From NCBI RefSeq assembly GCF_000002985.6, contig NC_003283.11:18415501-18479500 (forward strand): a stretch of 64,000 bases of DNA, written 5' to 3'. Position 1 is the stretch's first letter; every line of letters begins with the position of its first letter. The translations under genes and the position numbers were made by a program. Positions 53,989-64,000 of the stretch are shown here, one piece after another. The notes under the pieces are model-generated. The model did not search any database. It saw only the letters and a list, made by a program, of their open reading frames with translations, and was not told the DNA's origin. The stretch comes from Caenorhabditis elegans. Lineage: Eukaryota; Nematoda; Chromadorea; Rhabditida; Rhabditidae.

Positions 53989-54522
53989 TTAGACCCAAAA
54001 TGGTCCAAAACTACCGAATTTCGTAATGAGACGTTCTGAAAATTTTTCAAAAAAAAGTTATGACCTCTCAAAGTTTTGGAAAAAACGGCCTATTTTCAGC
54101 TAAACTCTCAAATTTTGGCAACTTATCGGTGTCGCAGTGATTGGAACTTAATTTTTATTTGATTATCATCCTTTAATGCATGTTTTGGCATTTTATTACG
54201 TGTTGTTTCGTTTATTGAGACGCTTTTTTGGCCAATGGGGACGGAAAATTGAATCATATTTGCGTCCCCATTGACCAAAAAACTCAATCTTCTCAATCAA
54301 AGAAACAACACGTAATAAAATGCCAAAACATGCATTAAAGGATGATAATCAAATAAAAATTAAGTTCCAATCACTGCGACACCGATAAGTTGCCAAAATT
54401 TGAGAGTTTAGCTGAAAATAGGCCGTTTTTTCCAAAACTTTGAGAGGCCATAACTTTTTTTCGAAAAATTTTCAGAACGTCTCATTACGAAATTTGGTAG
54501 TTTTGGACCATTTTGGGTCTAA
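53989..54522. mobile_element. ~530-bp near-perfect palindrome
   Basis: Arms of about 255 bp start TTAGACCCAAAATGGTCCAA and end with its reverse complement TTGGACCATTTTGGGTCTAA. Arms stay complementary through ACACGTAATAAAATGCC and meet at GGGGACGNAAAATTG...GCGTCCCC near 54240-54265. No ORF. TTA/TAA ends suggest a TTAA-type or similar MITE. Confidence 0.88.
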
Positions 54523-55800
54523 AAACGCAAAGTCTCAAATTTCGGTACCCCACCTTTAAAGCAATTTCCCCACTGGCGCTACTCCACCATTAAGAAATAA
54601 GTATTCAGTATTGAAAAAGTGATTTTTTTTCGGTTGAAGATTTTTTCTTTCTGGCTCAGAACAATTTTTTCAGTCAAAATTGGTTTTTTAATTACACTTA
54701 AACAATTTTTATCTTTTTTAAACGTTTTTTTGTAAAAAAAAATTATGAAAAAAAAAATTTTTTAATATAATTTTTGACAAAATCTCCAAAAAGTTTCATA
54801 CGCTATTCCGTTAAGTTTACCTTTGTCTCCTTGAGCAAACTGTAAACCATTGAGCAGGCAGAACAATCTAAAAATTTTATTGGATTTTTTTAAAATTCCA
54901 ACGTGATAAAAAACTGACTGCTTGCTGGAGCCGAAGGAGTAGAAGTGCTCTGAAAAAGTAAACTATTTTTTTGGAAAAGAGGATTTACGGCAAAAGTGAT
55001 TGATTTTTAAACTTTTAAAAGTTAGAGTAAAATCAACGTTTTTTAAAAGGTGGAGTAGCGCCAGTGGGGAAATTGTTAAAAACCACTCCTTTGGTCCTAA
55101 AATGACCAAATATCATGATAAAACAAAATTTTTTTGAAAATTTTTTATTTACTGTCAAAAAGTGGCAATTACTCGGTTTTTGCCACACATAATTTTGGAA
55201 GTCGACCAAAAAAATTTTTTTCGACATTTTTTATGTTATAATTTTGTTTAAAGTATTTGTATTAGAACATTGTAGGGGTCGAAACATGCGACATTTCTTT
55301 AAATTTCTTCAAAAGCTCGTATTTTTCAAAATTTTGGCAATTTGCCAAAACTTTGGCCGGAAATTATGAAAAATCTAAAATTTTTTTGTGTGTTTTATTA
55401 TGATATTCGGATGTTTTGGATTATTATAAGTGCCTTTAGACAAAATCCCCACTGGCGGTACCTTTAAAGAAAATTTGAACTTCACTACAAAATATTTTCT
55501 ACAAAAGTTTTAAATTCCCGTCAAAATAATTTTCTGAAAAATTTCAATTTCCGCCAAAATGATTTGTTTAAAAATTTGAATATCCCACAAATTTTTTTTT
55601 TGAGAACATTTGAATTCATCGCCTTTTTTCAATTGGATTTTCACGTCAAAACATTTTCTATGAAAATTTGAATTTGAAGCCAAAATAATTTTTCAATAAA
55701 TTTGAAATTTTCCACAAGAATTTTCTTTTAGTACATCTTTTGCCAAGATATTTTTCTGAGAAAGTTCGAATTTCCCGCCAAAATTTTATTTCAAAAAAAT
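54523..55800. repeat. Dispersed GAATT(C/T)CCGCCAAAA units in AT-rich DNA
   Basis: From about 55480 to 55790, units like AATTTGAATTTCCCGCCAAA with TTTCTGAGAA recur every 30-45 bp in diverged form. The same unit forms a cleaner tandem array at 58430-58640 and is scattered through the srh introns. 54523-55480 is otherwise AT-rich. Confidence 0.6.
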
Positions 55801-55893
55801 TTGAATTACCTCGTTGTCTACGTGACATCCTTTTCCATCTGCAGTTGGCATCAAAACCAACAAGATAATAAAAACAGAAGATTTGAGAAACAT
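54821..55893 (-). CDS. Possible small secreted peptide, signal-peptide exon plus two short exons
   Basis: Exon 1, 55893..55810 (84 nt), encodes MFLKSSVFIILLVLMPTADG, a clear signal peptide with Ala-Asp-Gly near the cleavage site, then KGCHVDNE and a GTAATT donor. Candidate following exons are 54949..54919 (STSTPSAPAS) and 54867..54821 (CSACSMVYSLLKETK), with acceptors TTTTTCAG and ATTTTTAG and matching phases. A last exon near 53743..53717 would end the frame but requires the 530-bp palindrome to lie in an intron. Unknown family. The CxxC pattern after a signal peptide is vaguely saposin-like. The first exon is well supported; the rest is tentative. Confidence 0.4.
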
Positions 55894-56235
55894 TCTCGGA
55901 AATATTTTTTGTCAGTTTTTCGTGCAAAATATGATAACCAGCAAGTATTTATGACAATTTTATCACCAATTTATCACACATCACCAGAAATTTGAATATT
56001 CTAATTTTTTATGGTGATGATTTGCAAGATAATTGAATACATCAGTTAGCTATCAACAATCACTGACCATTTTTGCAAGTTTTAGAGTGATAGCAGGGAG
56101 AATTCCGCGGTTTCCAGTCATATGGAAGATGAAAATGGAAAAATTGGAATAGAAAAAAAAAGAAAAAAGCCCGATAGCAAGTTTAGAGTTTAGAACTTTA
56201 TTTCAGAAACTCAAATAAAAAGATCAGCGCTCGCA

Positions 56236-56392
56236 CGTGGTTTCAGAATGTCTCTTTTCGTTTTGATCTCCAAAAATGCGGGAGAAGAGACGAAGAGTTC
56301 TCAACTGATTTTGCATGGTTAAGAACGTGCCCACGTCACATTTTTGTGGGCGAAAAATTCCCGCATTTTTCGTAGATCAAATCATAATAGGG
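56236..56392. mobile_element. MITE related to 51231-51400, shortened ends
   Basis: Contains ATGCGGGAGAAGAGACGAAG, GTTCTCAACTGATTTTGCAT and ATTCCCGCATTTTTCGTAGA in the same order as the F-box insertion. Outer ends diverge. Confidence 0.8.
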
Positions 56393-56484
56393 TATGGCGG
56401 GGCTCACTGCTGTCTTCCATTAGTGTATGGTCCTGTAGGAAACTGCAACTGTAGGAAATGAAAGCTTTATTCCGAATATCTTGC

Positions 56485-58015
56485 CTAAATCTTCCCATCG
56501 CCTCCAACATGCGAGCTTCTCACTGTATTCGGCTTCTGCTCTATATTGAAAAACTCCAAAGTTGCGTGCCGATAAGGTGTGTGCACAATGAGCATAGTCA
56601 GTGTTGACAAGATCCCATGAAATGCGATTGCGATTAGCGCAGAATTGTTCGCAGCTGGATTTTTTTTTTTTGGTTTTTGGCTCAATAGTCCGCGATACAT
56701 ACCTTGATTATAGTAGTCCAGATAGACGGCTAGAATGATATAGGCTACTGGGATGGATATGAAAACCAGTGGAATAAACACCTGAATGCATAGAGCTACA
56801 AAAAATTGCTTCTGGAGACGATTTGTGGCCTGGGATTGGGATACGGTGTGGTAGAGGAACCATGAGATTCGGATGACGAAAAATAGAATTTGAGGGAAGA
56901 TTAATGCGAACATAAAGGCAAAGCACAGGCTTGGTAATGTTTTGTCGATTGATAGGACTATGAAATCCGGCCGCGCAGGTACTTCGCCAGGCATGCACGG
57001 GATCGTCTGAAATTTGCTAGTTAGAATTTGAAGGCAGCGTCAAGACAGTGTGTGCCTACTAGGTCTTCCATGAAGGCGAGGTCACACTCAATGAACAGCG
57101 GCCGACGCTGCGCGGGACCTCGCGCCACTATACTTTGTACAACAGAGAAGGGCGTAGGTGTGAGGGCGGGAGGGCGAGAGTAGCGCCTAGTGCCTACCTG
57201 CTTTGTCAGCAGCCTTCCCAATTGCTGATCCATCTTTTTATAGTACGCCGGAGCAATAAATGTTACTGATATGAAATAATGAAGGGTAATGTAAAATACA
57301 CGTTTCCAGCTCCGCGAGCCTGTCGGACCTTTGGTAAGGCGGAAGTAGCGGTCTTCGAAGAACATTAGGATGGTGACGGAGAGGACTGGAAATTTGTTTT
57401 TTTTTGTGTTTTTGTGCTAAATTTCTGTTGGGGAATTCAAATTTTCAACAAAAATCTTGAACTGGGAATTTGGATTCTCAGTCATTTTTTGGAGGCTCCA
57501 CGGATTCAAGATCTGACGGAATTCCGATATTCAAGATTTCAGTCAATTTCCAAGAAATAAATCAAATTTTCAGTCGATTTTCGGCGGGAAAATTAAATTT
57601 TCAATCTATTTTTGACAAGGAACTCAAATTTACGACTTATTCTTGGCGTAAAATTCGTCTTTCAGTACTTTTCTAGCAGAATATTAATATAATTCTCACC
57701 TCCAACCAGTGAAATATCCCAATACGACATAACATCACTGGGCAGCCCCAACCATAGCGTGACTCCCAAAAAATAACCCGAGCACCCCGGCAGAGTTAAC
57801 ACCGGAGTCGTCACAAAGCTCAAGTAAACGTCGACAAATGCTCCAACCAGGTGTAAAAGGAGCAAACTTGCTTTGACACCGCTCATTTTACTCGGAGTCC
57901 GTGTAACTATAACATAGGCTCCGAATATGTGCAAAGGAACTTCAATGGCTGTTAAAATATGAAGAACTCCAGAATAAAACTCGTCAGTGGCCAGGAAGCT
58001 TGGCGGTGAGCACAT
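56485..58015 (-). CDS. srh-family chemoreceptor, gene 1 of the right cluster
   Basis: Exons 58015..57700, 57385..57198, 57006..56703 and 56654..56485 give 325 aa with continuous phase. Start MCSPPSFLATDEFYSG; PLHIFGAYVIVTRTPSKM after TM1; VTILMFFEDRYFRLTKGP at the TM3/loop boundary; CMPGEVPARPDF in an extracellular loop; SQSQATNRLQKQFFVAL before TM6; and HTPYRHATLEFF after TM7, the srh hallmark. All sites are GT-AG. I prefer the Met at MCSPP because it aligns with the paralogues; an upstream in-frame Met at 58117 is less likely. Expected role: ciliary chemosensory GPCR. It forms an inverted pair with the next gene. Confidence 0.9.
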
Positions 58016-58429
58016 TGAAAAAAGTTTAACAAAAACGAAGAAAATAACTTTTCTTTCCTCAAAAGGTTCTCCTCGACTGCTTTTCAATTTCCACCTGCGA
58101 AAGGAAATTGAATTCATTGAATTGGGGTGTGTGCGGGTTGATTTCAGAATGACTCAATTCTTAAAATGAGGTCTAGGCAGGTGAGCCGTTCCTCAAAAAT
58201 AAGGTAACTCGAAAATTTTCACATTTTGAAAAAAAAACTGGGCAGATGTAATGTTAGTGAACTAATTATTGGTGTTCAGAAACCTTTCGAGGTGTTTTTT
58301 GAACAGGTACCCGTATGTTTTAGCTTCTGCTATCATTCCTTATATATAAAAAAAAAGTGGTGTACGTCATCAATGGGCGGAGCCTCTCCCGTCGAGACTC
58401 AGCGTGGTGAGACCCATCGTGGTGAGACC

Positions 58430-58640
58430 CTTCCAAAAAAATTTTGGCGGGAATTCAAATTTTCTGAAAAAATTTTTGGCGTGAATTCAAATTTTCTGAA
58501 AAATTTTTTGGCGTGAATTCAAATTTTCTGAGAAAAATTTTGGCGGGAATTCAAATTTTCTGAGAACAATTTTGGCGTGAATTCGCATTTTTTGAGAAAA
58601 TTTTGGTGGGAATTCAAATTTTCTGAGAAAATTTTTGACG
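58430..58640. repeat. ~33-bp tandem repeat
   Basis: About six units of TTTTTGGCGKGAATTCAAAT plus TTTCTGAGAAAA lie in the spacer of the inverted srh pair. The next 250 bp carry CTGGAAACTT/CTAGAAA words of a second low-complexity family. Confidence 0.9.
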
Positions 58641-59022
58641 GTAAAAATTTTACTTTCTGGAAATTTCTAAAAAAAACCTGGAAACTTCCAGAATGATCAA
58701 GAAATTTCTAGAAAAATCAAGAAGCTTCTAGAATTTTCCAGGAAAATCTGGAAACTTTTTTAACTTTCTAGAAAAATCTCGAAATTTTGAGAAAAAAAAC
58801 TATAAACGTTTAGAAAAACCTGAAAAATTCTAGAATTTTCAGAATAATTTGGAAACTTTTAGAAAAATCTGGAGACGTCTAGGATTCCCTAAATTTTTTT
58901 TTTGATCAATTATTAATCTAGATATCAAATATAGCAAACACCTGGCATCAAAATAAATTCAATTTCCCTCAAAATTGCAGGGGAAAAAGAAAAATACTCA
59001 GCAGTTTTCCTTTACTCCAATA

Positions 59023-60138
59023 ATGTGCCCACCGCCCAGCTTCCTAGCCACTGACGCTTTTTACTCAGGAGTTCACCACGTTTTAACTGCCATCGAAGTT
59101 CCGCTGCACATATTCGGAGCCTATGTTATAGTTACACGTACCCCGAGCAAAATGAGCAGTGTCAAAGCAAGTTTGCTGCTTTTACACTTGGTTGGAGCAT
59201 ATGTCGACGTATACTTGAGCTTTGTTACGACTCCGGTGTTAACTCTGCCGGGGTGCTTGGGTTATTTTTTGGGAGTCACGCTATGGTTGGGGTTGCCCAG
59301 TGATGTGATGTCATATTGGGATATTTCACTGGTTGGAGGTGAGGTTTATATTAATATTCTGCTAGAAAAGTACTGAAAGTCAAATTTCACGCCAAGAACC
59401 TGACGAAAATTTGAATTCCTTGTCAAAAATAGGTTGAAAATATGCTTTTCCCGCCGAAAATCGACTGAAAATTTGATTTATTTCTTCGAAATGAACTGAA
59501 ATCTTGAATACAATCTAAAAAACTGACCCGAAATTAAAAAAAAATGCCTGAAAATTCGAATTTCCCTTTAACAATGGACTGAAATTTTAAATTTCCTGCA
59601 AGAAACAAACTGAATATTCAAAATTTTCGTAAAAAACAGGCCAAAATTTCAAATTTCCTGTCAAAAATTGACTGGCGGAATCAGAAATTTGTGCTTGTTA
59701 ATTCCAAAAATGTGTCTAAAATTATCGTTCTGGTCAAAAATCAGTTGAAAAATTGAAATTCACTCAACAAGAGGCTGAAGCTGAAACCGAAAATTTTTTA
59801 GTCCTCGCCGTCACCATCCTAATCTTCTTCGAGGACCGCTACTTCCGGCTCACCAAAGGCCCGACGGCGGGCTCGCGGAGTTGGAAACGTGTATTCTACG
59901 TTGTCTTACACTATTTTCTATCAGTCACGTTTATTGCTCCAGCGTACTATAACAAGATGGACCAGCAATTGGGGAGGCAGCTTATAAAGCAGGTAGGTAG
60001 GCGGTGGGTAGGCGGCCTGGTTCGGCTTGTTTCCCGTTCACCGGTAGTATGTTAGCCAAATAGTGTAAGCCGTATATGTATAATTTAAATGTATAGTGTT
60101 ATATTTATAATATGTAAATAGTATATGTATATGTATAC

Positions 60139-60192
<54 letters not shown>

Positions 60193-60768
60193 GCCAAAAA
60201 TCAACCGCCTCAGCCCATGGAATTTGATCTACCATAACTTTCAGCTAATCCCTTGCATCCCCGCCGAAGTGCCTGCTCGGCCGGATTTCATAATTTTAGA
60301 CACTGACAAAACTCTAACATGCTGGTGCGTCGGCCTTATGTTTGTGTTCTTATTCCCACAAGTTATATTCTTCGTATTTCAAATTTCCTGGTACCTCTAC
60401 CACACCGTATCCCAGTCCCAAGCCACAAATCGCCTCCAGAAGCAATTTTTCGTGGCCCTATGCATTCAGGTATTCATACCATTTGCTCTGTTGTGCTTCC
60501 CAGTGATTTATATTATTTTTGCAATTTATTCGGGCTATTATAATCAAGGTATCTAAGTCACATTTTGTCGAGTTCAAACCAACAAAAAAAGTAATTTCCA
60601 GCTGCAACAAATGTCGCACAAATTGCGGTATCATGCCATGGCATCCTCTCAACATTGACTATGCTCATTGTGCATAAACCTTATCGGCAGGAAACTTTGG
60701 AGTTTGTCAATATTGAGATGAAGCAGAACACAGTGAGAAGCATTACGGGGATTGATGCGAAGATTTAA
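59023..60768 (+). CDS. srh-family chemoreceptor, gene 2 of the right cluster
   Basis: Exons 59023-59338, 59802-59992, 60245-60548 and 60602-60768 give 325 aa. It is nearly identical to the minus-strand gene at 56.5-58.0 kb in exon 1 (FLATDAFYSG, AYVIVTRTPSKMSSVKASLL), but diverges more in exons 3 and 4 (CIPAEVPARPDFIILDTDKT; HKPYRQETLEFV). Splice sites are GT-AG. No disabling change is seen. Intron 2 holds a TATGTA microsatellite. Gradient of identity suggests recent conversion of the 5' exons. Confidence 0.9.
60121..60194. repeat. (TATGTA)n microsatellite
   Basis: About 12 hexamer units in intron 2 of the srh gene. Confidence 0.95.
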
Positions 60769-60889
60769 GGTTTTTTTTTTTGAAATAAAGTTCTGAGCTT
60801 TTTCTCTCGAGCAGCTGAATAAATTACATTAACCACCTCGAGTCAATCAACTTACTTTTCTTTTTTTTCCTTCAATTTTCTTCATTCCC

Positions 60890-62561
60890 ATGTGCCCGGA
60901 AACCTCCAGCTACCTGGCGAGCGATTCGTTCTACGCAGGAATTCTCCACATTATCACCACAATAGGAGTCCCTATACATCTATTCGGAGCCTATATAATC
61001 ATTTTCAAGACACCGTGCAAAATGCAGTCCGTCAAGGCCGGCCTGCTCTTTATTCATCTAGTCAGTGCGACTTTGGACGTATTTTTTAGCTTTCTCGCGG
61101 CTCCGGTCCTAACTTTGCCCGGTTGCTCGGGGTATCCATTAGGAATCTCTTTGCTATTAGGTATTCCAACTAGTATCCAAGTTTTTATAGCAGTTACTTT
61201 ATTCGGCAGTGAGTTTTTGTAATGATTTTACCCTCTGAAATCGCATAAAAATTCCAGTCATCGGCGTTACTATTATGTTATTTTTCGAAGATCGCTATCA
61301 TCGTCTGATCAACGGGCACAAGTCGAAAAATTGGATCCGAATTGTGTATATTGTTATACATTACACTATTGCTCTGAGTTACGTGATGCCTACATATGTT
61401 AGTGCTCCGGATCAGGACATCGGGAAGATTTGGATGAAGCAGGTGGGTTCGAGCACCTTGAGCACTTTCAGCACCTTAAGACTTGGCAAAAGCCCGGCAA
61501 GATTCTGTCCAGGCCCGCAAGAGTGGGGATAAGCCCGGCAAGTCTTGTTCGAAGCCCTGTTAGACTTGACCGAAGCCCGGCGAGACTTGGCCAAGGTTCG
61601 GCAAGACTTCACCAAGTCCCGGCAAGACTTGACCAAAGCCCCGCAAGACTTGGGCAAAGCTCGGCGAAGCTTGGCCGGCCAAAGGCCGGCAAGACTTGGC
61701 CAAACCCCGGCAAAACTAGGCCAAAGCCCCGCAAGATTTGGGCCAAGGTCTGCAAGACTTGGTCCAAGCTCCTCGACACTAGGTTCAAGCCCTGAAAGAC
61801 TTGTGCAAAGCCCGTCAAGACTTCGCCAAAGACGCCAAAACTCGGCCAAAGCCCGGCCAAACTTGGCTAAAACCCGGCAAGACTTGGTCCAAGCCCTGCA
61901 CGGCTTGGCCAAAGACCGGCAAGACTTGGGCCAAGGCCTGCAAGAATTGGTCCATGCCCCGGAAGACTTGGTCCAGGGGTTATCCAACAAATCCTACTTT
62001 AAAACATTTCTTTTGACTTCAGAATGTCCCATGTCTCCCGGAAGAAGTCCTCCATCGCCCCGGATACTTTGTCATCGCCACCGACAACACCATCCCCAAG
62101 ACGTGCCTAGCCTTCATGCTAACCCTAGTCATGTCCCAAGTGTTCTTCTACGTCGGAGCCATCTTCTGGCACCTATTCCACACTATTTCAATCTCCGCCG
62201 CCACAAATCGCCTGCAAAAGCAATTTTTCCTGGCCATCTGCATTCAGGTGTTTATTCCATTACTGTTATTGACCCTTCCGTCATTGTATATTGTGTTGGC
62301 AATTTGGTTGGAGTACTATAATCAAAGTGAGTGACTAGGGGGTCTAGACAGATTTTGTTTCCAACACAAAAATTTTCAGCAACCACAAACCTAGCTGTAA
62401 CAATGATCCCGCTACACGGAGTGCTATCAACAATTACCATGCTCATGGTGCATGCTCCTTATCGCCAGGCCACAATTGATACTTTTTGCGGGAGCTCCAC
62501 CACGAAAAGTAACTCTCCACAAATAAGGATCACGGGCAACGAACTTCAAACAGTTTTTTGA
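60890..62561 (+). CDS. srh-family chemoreceptor, gene 3 of the right cluster
   Basis: Exons 60890-61208, 61258-61442, 62023-62326 and 62380-62561 give 329 aa. Start MCPETSSYLASDSFYAG; PIHLFGAYIIIFKTPCKMQS; IGVTIMLFFEDRYHRLINGH; CLPEEVLHRPGYFVIATDN; SISAATNRLQKQFFLAICIQ; and HAPYRQATIDTF after TM7. GT-AG borders and phases agree throughout. The start codon is 121 bp downstream of the previous gene's stop; with both genes on the same strand the spacing is tight, but there is TTTTCC-rich sequence and an AATAAAG (60783) between, so independent transcription is likely. Intron 2 contains a long minisatellite. Confidence 0.9.
61463..61985. repeat. Intronic minisatellite, ~24-27-bp unit
   Basis: About 20 units of AAGCCCGGCAAGACTTGGCC and variants (GACTTGGTCCAAGCC) fill intron 2 of the srh gene. 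Long open frames on both strands here are repeat artefacts. Confidence 0.93.
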
Positions 62562-62619
62562 ATTTTTTTTATTTTTTAATTGTACCCTTACTCCCAACCC
62601 AATACCTCATGAATGACTG

Positions 62620-62850
62620 AAAATTAAAATTTAACCAAGCTACAGTAGCCCTACCGTATACCTAGAGTACCCCTACCGTATACCTACAGTTCCTTGACAT
62701 TATCCCCCCACCAACTCCCAACCCAATACCCCATCAATGACTCAAAATTAAAATTTTCCCAAACTACAGTAACCCAACCGTATACCCAGAGTACCCCTAC
62801 AGTACTACTAAAATACCTTGACATTATCCCCCACCAACGCCCAACCCAAA
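62620..62850. repeat. Two ~130-bp tandem copies, 3' of srh gene 3
   Basis: CTACAGTA-type words, ACCGTATACC, GAGTACCCCTAC, CCTTGACATTATCCCCC and CAACCCAATACC recur in order twice, with a partial third. Confidence 0.8.
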
Positions 62851-62966
62851 ACCCCTTCAACTACAGAAAAGAGAGTTTAAAGATCAGAGATCAATGTTCA
62901 AACAACATAGGGGCAGAACTACACTGCGCTTTATGTATAGTAAATTAATTATATGTACAATAAATT

Positions 62967-63509
62967 CTAATGTATCGATGTCCCATGTACTGTCATCCAA
63001 ATTGGCCGTGAGGTGTCCCCTTTATTATAAAACATTCCAAAAGTAGCTTCTCGATACGGCCGATGCACACAGAGCATCGAAATTGTCGACAAAACTCCAT
63101 GGAATGGGATAGCCAAAAGAGCAATGTTGGTAGCGGCTGAAAAAGTATAAAAAATCGAAAATTTTGGGTTTTGATTTTAAAAAAATCCAAAATTTCCTGC
63201 CTTACCCTGATTATAATACCCAAACCAAATTGCCAAAACAATATAAAGCACTGGAAAAGTTATCAGTAAAATTGGAATGAACACCTGAACACAGATCGCC
63301 AGGAAAAAATGTTTTTGCAGGCGATTTGTAGCCTGGGACTGAGCAACTGTGTGGAAAAGGTGCCAGAAGATGGCTCCGACGTAGAAAAACACTTGGGACA
63401 TGACTAGAGTTAGCATGAAGGCTATGCAATACTTGGGGATTGTGTTGTCCACGGCTAGGACAAAGTATCCGGGGCGATGCAGGATCTCGTCGGGGATGCA
63501 TGGGATTTT
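62967..63509 (-). CDS. srh-family chemoreceptor, gene 4 of the right cluster, 3' exons only
   Basis: Exons 63509..63206 (304 nt, the length of exon 3 in the other three genes) and 63136..62967. They encode CIPDEILHRPGYFVLAVDNT, FMLTLVMSQVFFYVGAIFWH, SQATNRLQKHFFLAICVQ, then FHGVLSTISMLCVHRPYREA and a polar tail ending TVHGTSIH. The 5' exons lie to the right of the window beyond a minisatellite-filled intron. It is the closest relative of gene 3 (shared FMLTLVMSQVFFYVGAIFWH) and tail-to-tail with it. Confidence 0.88.
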
Positions 63510-63734
63510 CTAGAATTAGGGCTACATTTTTGAAGTTCTAGGAAGTTTGAGATTGTAAAGTGCCCAACTGACTTTCATTTGCCGTCTCAAAATAAGACCG
63601 CTAGACATTTCAAGCCGAATTGACAATAAAAATGCCAAATATTTGATGTTTTAGCCTAGTTTCACCTGTCATGTCCCTGATGACTCAGAACGTTTCAGCT
63701 GATGTTTGGAAGCCTATCCGTGTCTGGTTCAACT

Positions 63735-64000
63735 TCAACAGGGCATGATCCAAGCCCCACAGGACTTGGCCAAAGCCCGGCAAGATTTGACCAAGGCCCA
63801 GTAACACCGTGGTCTAAGCCCAGAAAGATTTAGTCCAAGCCCAAGAAGATTTAGTCCAAACTCCACAAGGCCAGGCCAAAGCTCCAGCAAGACTCGATCC
63901 AAGCCTAGCATGGCCTGGTCCAAGCTATGTATAATTTGGTCCAAACCTCAAAAGACAGCCCGGCAAGACTTGCTCCATGCTCCCACAGGACTTGGCCAAA
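63735..64000. repeat. Intronic minisatellite of srh gene 4, runs off the window
   Basis: Units such as CCAAGCCCCACAGGACTTGG and AAAGCCCGGCAAGATTTGAC, the same family as the array at 61463-61985 and at the homologous intron position. Confidence 0.9.

Noticed and set aside
61412-62321. Open frames of 120-260 aa in both directions across 61.4-62.3 kb
   Set aside because: Minisatellite artefact in an srh intron. The part after 62023 is the real exon 3 read out of frame.

Overview
The window is nuclear DNA of a Caenorhabditis nematode, almost certainly C. elegans. It has short GT-AG introns with TTTTCAG-type acceptors, chemoreceptor families of the srh, srj and srw types, an F-box/FBA-type gene, and complete Tc1 and Tc3 transposons with their diagnostic ends and lengths. 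The mix of clustered chemoreceptors, rapidly duplicating families and dense repeats suggests an autosomal arm (chromosome V-like). That placement is inference.

Layout. 1-1.4 kb: 3' exons of a class 3 lipase with a minisatellite in an intron. 1.4-4.4 kb: two copies of a foldback element, one inside a decayed srh receptor gene. 5.6-8.0 kb: an intact five-exon srj receptor. 8.4-10.1 kb: two tentative small secreted/membrane protein genes and a four-copy GC-rich motif. 11.1-18.7 kb: two tandem srw receptors with matching promoters; the first carries a complete Tc3 in intron 3. 19.0-19.5 kb: a small coiled-coil gene. 20.4-39.9 kb: one very large BEL/Pao LTR retrotransposon (19,496 bp, 5-bp target duplication GCCCG) with a nested Tc1. 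It contains three extra intron-bearing genes between the 5' LTR and gag-pol. It is inserted 16 nt into the coding sequence of a host gene that resumes after the 3' LTR. 40.5-42.0 kb: an inverted, broken copy of the 19-20 kb locus fused to an antisense copy of the srj first exon. 42.8-49.8 kb: an inverted, divergently transcribed pair of GNAT-type acetyltransferase genes, with tRNA-derived repeats around them. 50.4-56.4 kb: palindromic MITEs, an F-box gene interrupted by one of them, and two small secreted-peptide genes. 56.5-64 kb: a cluster of four srh receptors, two of them an inverted near-identical pair.

Most unusual is the retrotransposon. Besides gag-pol it carries gene A (coiled coil plus a CCHC zinc knuckle), gene B (cysteine-rich) and gene C (unknown). 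B and C are joined in frame across a single UAG. The 8-mer CAYCCGCG occurs about 25 times, only on the sense strand, from LTR to LTR and in all reading frames, while I saw none in the flanks or in the nested Tc1. It therefore looks like a nucleic-acid-level signal. This copy has a frameshift in the integrase region, a second one near the end, and a 3' LTR that has lost about 240 bp including the AATAAA present in the 5' LTR.

Functionally the host genes are mostly chemosensory receptors, expected in sensory-neuron cilia, plus a secreted lipase, acetyltransferases and small secreted proteins. I see no operon-like spacing except possible read-through inside the retroelement. Exon boundaries are my own reading of splice signals and paralogue comparison.
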